Source: Megaleporinus macrocephalus (taxonomy: Eukaryota > Chordata > Actinopteri > Characiformes > Anostomidae). From it: a DNA stretch of 64,000 nucleotides. Shown here piece by piece: positions 58,566 to 64,000 of the stretch. The stretch is from the NCBI GenBank assembly GCA_021613375.1, contig CM038726.1:6857877-6921876 (forward strand), written 5' to 3'. Within the stretch, counting starts at the first letter, position 1; each line of letters opens with the position of its first letter. The position numbers and the translations under genes are program-made. The notes beneath the pieces were generated by a model that saw nothing but the letters and a program-made list of their open reading frames with translations, ran no database searches and was not told where the DNA came from.

Positions 58566-59276
58566 GTGACTCACACCGTCTCTCAGATCTGAGGATTGTG
58601 CTGCTGGGATACAGATATTCTGGGAAGAGTTCAGCAGGAAACACCATCCTGAACAGAGAGGAGTTTGAGTTAAAGAGAACTGCTCAGTGTGTGAAGAGAC
58701 AGGGAGAAGTAGCAGAGAGACACATCACTGTGGTTGAAGCTCCAGGTTGGTGGAGAGATAAACCTGTAGAGGAGAGCACTGAGTTACTGAAACAGGAGAT
58801 TTTACTCAGTGTACAGTGTACTCTGTGTCCTCCAGGACCTCATGCTGTTCTGCTGATCGTACGTGTGGACAGTGTTTTTAAGGAGAATCAAAGAAACATA
58901 TTAGAAGAACATTTGAAACTTCTAACTGATACAGTGTGGAGTCACACTATAGTTCTGTTCACCTGTGGAGACTGTCTGGGAGACACACCCATAGAGCAGT
59001 ACATTGAGAGTGAGGGGAAGGACCTCCAGTGGCTGGTGGAGAAATGTGGGAACAGGTATCATGTTCTCAACAATAAGAACAGGCGTGATGACACTCAGGT
59101 CACAGAGCTGCTGGAGAAGATAGAGGAGATGGTGGCAGCAAACAGTGGACGCCATTTTGAAATGGACAGAAAGATTCTACAGGAGGTGGAAGAGAAGAGG
59201 AGAGCAGAAGAAGAGAGAGTGAAAGAGAGAATGATGAAGGTGCAGAAATGGAAGAAGTACACCAGATCATTAATGG
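58566..59276 (+). CDS. AIG1-11: GIMAP-type GTPase exon
   Basis: 711 nt, acceptor CTCCTCCAG|GTGACTC, donor ATGG|GTGAGT, phase 1/1, intact. P-loop GYRYSGKSSAGN, CVKRQGEVAERH, VVEAPGWWRDKP, a two-residue insertion in LSVQCTLCPPGP (others LSVSLCPPGP), [24 protein letters not shown], coiled coil EEKRRAEEERVKERMMKVQK. The donor is followed within about 10 bp by L1-like sequence. Last cassette of the plus arm in the window; no FIIND or CARD exon is seen after it. Confidence 0.85.
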
Positions 59277-59284
59277 GTGAGTGC

Positions 59285-61420
59285 TTTTATTGCAATAAAG
59301 TAGTTTATACGTGAGTATGTCTGATGTACAGGTGAGAAAAAGGAATATTCCCTTTCATTGGGTTTCAAGAGGCGCCAAGGGTCCAACAATGCATATTGTT
59401 CAAGACATACTTTAATTATCTTGCTGGATTTGGATAATGGGATTGTATTTGTGGAGGAGTGATCAAGTATTGGGTCTAGACAGCAGTTAAAGTCACCACC
59501 TAAGATGAGGCAATGCGAGTCCAGATCTGGCAATGACAGAAAAATTAGTTGTTGTCCCAATTAGGGCCATATACATTAGCCAGAATTAATGGGGTATTAT
59601 GAATTCGCCCCAAAACAATGACATAACGACCATATCGATCAGAAATTGCTTTGGAGGCTAAGAATGCCACTGATTTGTGGATCAGAATAGCTGCCCCCCT
59701 GGATCTCCAACCAAAGCTTGAGTGATGCACTTGTCCCACCCATCCCCTACAAAGTTTACGATGATCGGTAACAGTGAGATGTATTTCTTGAAGGATAGCT
59801 ATTTTACAGTCCAGCTGTTTTAAATGGCTTGTTTAGTTTCACTGATGTGTTCAGGCCTTTTACATTCCAACTTATAAATGTTAATGAACCTCCAAAATCA
59901 TGTGGCTGACTATGACTAGCCATAATCACACTTAAGTGACAGTATTAAAATAGTAAAACATTTGTTGTCTCCTGCATGTTAAACACTTTAACTTAATCAA
60001 CCCCTAAATACAGTAAACAAAGACAAGAAGGAAAACCGTAACAGACACACAGACTTTTTAACCCCCAAGCCCTTCCTAAAAGTAAGTGCATTACACCCTG
60101 TGATACAGTAAGCTTCAAACAAACACTTATGACCTATCAATTGGGGTCAAGTGACACTAACAAATAGCATTTGAAAGCATACCAAATACACTGCCAATAA
60201 ACTCCAACATTGCAGTGGGCATATGCCATATGAATAGAGTAACTGTAGCATTAAACTAAATTGTAGCAATGAACAATCATGTACGACAGGAAAAAAAAGT
60301 TACTTCAAAAGGATGCAGCAAGAAATACTTTTTTGTAAGTTAACAAACCTCCTGGAAAGAAAAAAAACCCAGTATACTGCTAGACCAGTAGAAAAGCTGA
60401 AGTGTAGCCTACCAGACTCAGTCCTAGCCAAAGTACAGTCTTACGAAGTTCGGTTTATCCCTTTCAACATAAAATATACTTAGTTTGGAGGCCCGGAGCC
60501 AAACCGAGATTACTCTGGGGAAGAAAGATAGCGTTTAACAAACGCTGCAGCAATATCTGGGTCGTCGAATAAGTGTTGGGGATGTTCCGGAACAGCCGCT
60601 TTACTCCTGCAAACGCAACCCGTTTCTTGGAGACTGCTGCGGTGAAATCGGGAAACACGAAAACCCTCTTTTCCCAGTAAAGAAACGGCCCGAGACGCGC
60701 CGCTTGCTGCAAAATGCGCTCTCTTGTCTGGAAGTAGTGAAGCCTAACCACGAAAGGACGAGGGGGTTCGCCATCCTTAGGTTTAGCTCATAACAATGGG
60801 CTCGGTCAATCAGGGGTAGTTCATCGAGCTGAAGCAGCTCTTTGAGCATCTCGGAAATTAAATCAATTGGCCGGTTACCTTTCAGACCAACCAACCGTAT
60901 GTTGTTCCTCCGCGACCTGGATTCTAAGTCCTCACATTTATCTTGCAAGGTCGAGACCGAGTCCACCAACCGTCCGACTTTGACCTGCAGCTCTGCCACG
61001 ATATCACTGCAAAATCCGTCTGACTTCTCCAGCCCCGCCAGCTGGGCGCCATGCCTGTCCGAAACTGCCTGCAGCAAGGCAATGCTAGTCCTCGTTTTTT
61101 CATGAATGGCAGAAATTTAGGCCTTCAGATTTGTCGCCACTGCATCGATTTTGGTACAAATGTCCTCTTTAAGAGTAGCAATGGTGTTCGTAAAAACCCA
61201 GAGGCTCAGCTGTTGGGAATCTGCACTAGCAGCCGTTTCAGGGTTGTCCGGTCATGTCCGACGGAGACTTCCTTCGTCTGGTTCAAGCAGTAGACATTTT
61301 CACTCAGAGTAGTTAGGTTTTAGACGAAGTACTCTGCTTAGAAGTAAGCGTTTCAAGCAAAGTCCGTTTTAAAGAAAATACGGTAAGGCATGCCAGTTTA
61401 AGGGAAAAAAATGTCACGAC
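59285..61420 (-). mobile_element. L1-like LINE, 5' part only (ORF1 and endonuclease)
   Basis: Minus strand: ORF1-like protein (61290-60480; VGRLVDSVSTLQDKCEDLES, RRNNIRLVGLKGNRPIDLIS, PLIDRAHCYE), then ORF2 endonuclease (59800-59285; NVYGPNWDNN, HCLILGGDFNCCLDPILDHS, WRLLKPNEREYSFFSPVHQT, YSRINYF). RT and 3' end are absent: the element stops next to the AIG1-11 donor. Loss of the 3' part is unusual for a LINE, which normally lose the 5' end. Confidence 0.8.
60480..61290 (-). pseudogene. L1 ORF1-like remnant
   Basis: Coiled coil followed by an RRM-like start (SRRNNIRLVGL). Frame breaks near 60790, where the protein moves into a second frame (REQQAARLGPFLYWEKRVFVFPDFTAA). Family is the RNA-binding chaperone of L1 retrotransposition. 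Confidence 0.7.
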
Positions 61421-61609
61421 CGCCTGGAGCTACACACAAACGCTGCCAACTCGCTCCATGTCCCGTTGTTTTTGTTTTGCTTTGGGTTTTTTTGGGGCAA
61501 TCTGGGATTCAACAGGAGGGGAGGGAGTGAGGAAGGGGAGAATTTTTTTGGGTGGGATTATGAAAGTTCACCCGTTCCGCTGCCTTTCTCTCTAAGATCT
61601 CCTTCGCTC

Positions 61610-63600
61610 TAGTATGTGCATCTCTTAACCTTTTCTAAAGTACTGCTAATCAATCATGTTCCTGATCTATGGTATGGTCTCTCCCTATCAAATCATCTAC
61701 AGGGAGATGTGGCTTCACACCAAAAAGTAGATAATATAGGGAATACCTGGTGGTACTCATGTTGTATGTGTACACTAGTTCTGGCGGATGTTCAGACCAC
61801 CAGTGTTTTTTGTGGGCAGGCAAGGTGCTTAAAAACTTATGCAAAAGTTATATTGACAATGTCATGGGTGGCCGAATTTTGGGCTGTGGCATCTTTGTTA
61901 AAACACAATGTTGACACTGCTTAATCCACATCTCAACAACTGAATACATGCCAATCCAGAAACAAAACCTGATTTTTTAAGCAAGCAGGTAGAAGCATCT
62001 GAAAGTAGCGCCTACCTTTTCCATCACGTTCATGTTAAAGTAACCCATCTTGTTCCCTGATCTGATTCAATGTTTTAACCCAACTGTCTTTTTTTCTGCT
62101 CCCAGTAAGTTCTAAAAACACCAAGCACTGGGTCTTGATGCAGAAATGTGGAACTCCACCTTGGAATAACCAGGCAATCCAATACAGTGGCTACAGAGCC
62201 ACAACATGCTTTAAATGCTCAAACTTGGCAGCTTTTGACATCAACTGTAGTCAGCTCAGGTTCTAGGGCTGTTCCCCTGCAAATCACATTGCAAATAGCC
62301 ACACAACCATCAAACTCTACATCCTTAGGATACATGTCCACCTCCCTTGCCAATCGCTGCCTAGACAGTACATCAGGTGCTGTTTTTCTTCGGCTGGGGC
62401 AATACAGCACTTCAAAATTAAATGCGGATAACTGTGCCATCCATCATTACTCAATCGCGCCGAGCACACAAGGAATGTCATCAGTCACTACAGTTAACTT
62501 GAAACGTAATAAGTGTCCTCAGAATAGCTCTAACTTCTTGCTGCTACAATTCTTATCATTCTTTTCAGCATTTCTAAGTCTCCTGCTGGCATAGGCGATA
62601 ACCCTTTTTCTGTCTTCCTGTAGCTGATAAGATATAGCTCCTAAGTTACTAGCATTTGTGTCCAAGATAAAAGATTGAGTGAAATCAGCAAAACCAAAAA
62701 TAGGAGCATTGGTGAACTTTTTCACATCAAACACATCAAAGGAATCCTGACATTCACTGGTCCACATTGCACTAAGCATCTGATTTGCTCTGGAGAGGTT
62801 ACCTATCTTGAGACAGTGATTGACTAGATCATGAAGGGGTCCTGCTTGCTGAGAAAATCCTTCCACATACCTCCTGTAGTAACTAAAAACTCAGTTCTTT
62901 AATTGTAGTTGGAACTGGCCACTGTTGGATAACCACCACCATGCCGAAATCAGTACCCCCTGCATGTTAAAGTAAATTACATTTTTGCAATTTAACCTTT
63001 AGACCAGTCTCCTCTAGTCATCTCAAAACCTTATCTAACCTTTCCAAATGTTCCTGAAAAGTCTGTGAACAATCCAGTATATTATTAAGATACAACAACA
63101 TAATCTGGAAAAGATAATTTATGGTGGCCTGCATCAATCTTTGGAACGTTGCCAGTCCATTACTGACACCATTGGCATGCGGACGTACTCATGCAGCCCA
63201 AAAGGAATAGAAAACGTAGTCTTATGTCTATCGTCTTCATCTACTGCAATCTGGTGATAACTACTTGTAAGATCAATAGTATAGAAGAACCTTGCACCCT
63301 TTTCTCACAGTGACCACAGGTGAGGCATATGAGCTAGAACTTGTTTTTAGACACCTTTTTTTCAAAAGCTTTGAAATATGCTCTTTTACTTCTGAGTATT
63401 GAGTGGAAGTCACTCTGTGGTAAGGCTGGATTATTGGCACATTGTTGAGTAGATGGATGTCATTGCTATCGTGAATTGGCCCAGGCTCATGTCTGTCAAA
63501 TACCATTTTTGGCATTTGCCATTTTCTACAGACAATTCATAAGACGTTTTAGTTCCATTGCAGTTCCTCTCACATGACTTCTTTAGAGTAAGAAGACTCT
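61610..63600 (-). mobile_element. Decayed Ty3/gypsy pol fragment
   Basis: Minus strand, in order: RT start (63515-63273: HLLNNVPIIQPYHRVTSTQY, SEVKEHISKLLKKRCLKTSS), more RT, RNase H (62866-62519: FTQSFILDTNASNLGAISYQ, RVIAYASRRLRNAEKN), a connection region (62440-62219: NFEVLYCPSRRKTAPDVLSR) and integrase C-terminal part (61844-61650: TRYSLYYLLFGVKPHLPVDD). Normal Ty3 order, unlike the 31-kb fragment. Many stops; LTRs not seen. Confidence 0.8.
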
Positions 63601-63629
63601 TGAGTGGTCAGGTTTGGCTTTCTGTGCAT

Positions 63630-64000
63630 TCAAGGAAAAATTCATCACAGCCGGCATACTGAAACACCCAGGTCCAGCACTTGCTTTTGTGGTATAGGTA
63701 GATGCCTCTCACTGTGGTATAGGGGCAGGCTTCCCCCCCTCAATTTTTCAACAATTGAGCTATGCTGAGTGGAATTATGAAGGGGGCCAAAGTAGTTACT
63801 GCCAGTGCACATAACATTTGATGAATGGAAACATTGACTGGAAGAAGCTTGCCAAATCCTTGTAGTCTTGACTGATCGTTGTAACCAAGAATACTTAAAA
63901 ACTGCTGAAAGATTTTTCTCGACAAGCTCATTGGTCACTGTTTTTAGTAGATTGTAGTTCATAGCAACCTACCATCCTAGTTCCAAGAATGGTAAGACAG
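63630..64000 (+). mobile_element. Second gypsy RNase H fragment, opposite strand
   Basis: Plus strand keeps a degraded RNase H: VDASHCGIGAGFPP near 63695, a CNQEYLKTAERFFS segment near 63885 and YHPSSKN near 63970. Frameshifted. It abuts the minus-strand gypsy fragment and runs off the window. Confidence 0.6.

Overview
This is a window of vertebrate nuclear DNA, almost certainly from a teleost fish. The genes have introns with GT-AG splice sites, the composition is AT-rich, and the window is crowded with fish-type transposons (Tc1/mariner, L1-like and L2/CR1-like LINEs, Ty3/gypsy elements, tRNA-derived repeats). Nothing in it is bacterial. The species is not determined; an ostariophysan teleost is only a guess.

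The core is a tandem cluster of immune-type GTPase exons of the AIG1/GIMAP family, 11 cassettes in two divergent arms. Seven lie on the minus strand (17.9-41.0 kb) and four on the plus strand (52.6-59.3 kb). Each intact cassette is one exon of 699-711 bp encoding a whole AIG1 domain plus a charged coiled-coil tail. It starts at a phase-1 acceptor, ends at a phase-1 donor and has a length divisible by three. The cassettes at 32.0, 40.6 and 52.6 kb are damaged and are also the only ones with lengths not divisible by three. The two arms meet head-to-head around 44.2 kb. There, 300-350 bp inverted copies of the same promoter and untranslated first exon (42.01-42.36 kb minus, 46.13-46.43 kb plus) flank a spacer invaded by a Tc1 element and a solo LTR. 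The plus copy carries an IRF/ISRE-like GAAAAGTGAAAC.

Downstream of the minus arm (13.8-1.58 kb) lie ten well-formed exons encoding a linker, a complete FIIND (ZU5 + UPA) and a C-terminal CARD, as in NLRP1 and CARD8. Every junction keeps frame. The first of these exons needs a phase-1 donor upstream, and the nearest one on that strand is the AIG1 cassette at 17.9-18.6 kb. The reading frame from that cassette to the CARD stop is 730 codons including the stop. The main proposal is therefore an AIG1(GIMAP)-FIIND-CARD gene: a GTPase sensor in place of NACHT-LRR, joined to an autoprocessing inflammasome-type module. Because the AIG1 exons are symmetric, the minus arm could also be one large gene with several AIG1 domains or alternative cassettes.

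Layout: 0-1.5 kb non-coding repeats; 1.5-13.8 kb FIIND-CARD exons; 14.8-17.85 kb decayed L1-like LINE; 17.9-18.6 kb AIG1-1; 19.4-21.5 kb LINE and duplications; 21.5-25.8 kb Ty3/gypsy element; 25.8-41 kb AIG1-2 to -7 with gypsy, tRNA-like and LTR insertions; 38.3-38.7 kb an unrecognised coding fragment; 42-46.4 kb divergent promoters; 46.4-52.5 kb intron-like sequence with a CpG/CRE promoter and a short first exon at 49.6-49.8 kb; 52.6-59.3 kb AIG1-8 to -11; 59.3-61.4 kb L1-like fragment; 61.6-64 kb gypsy fragments.
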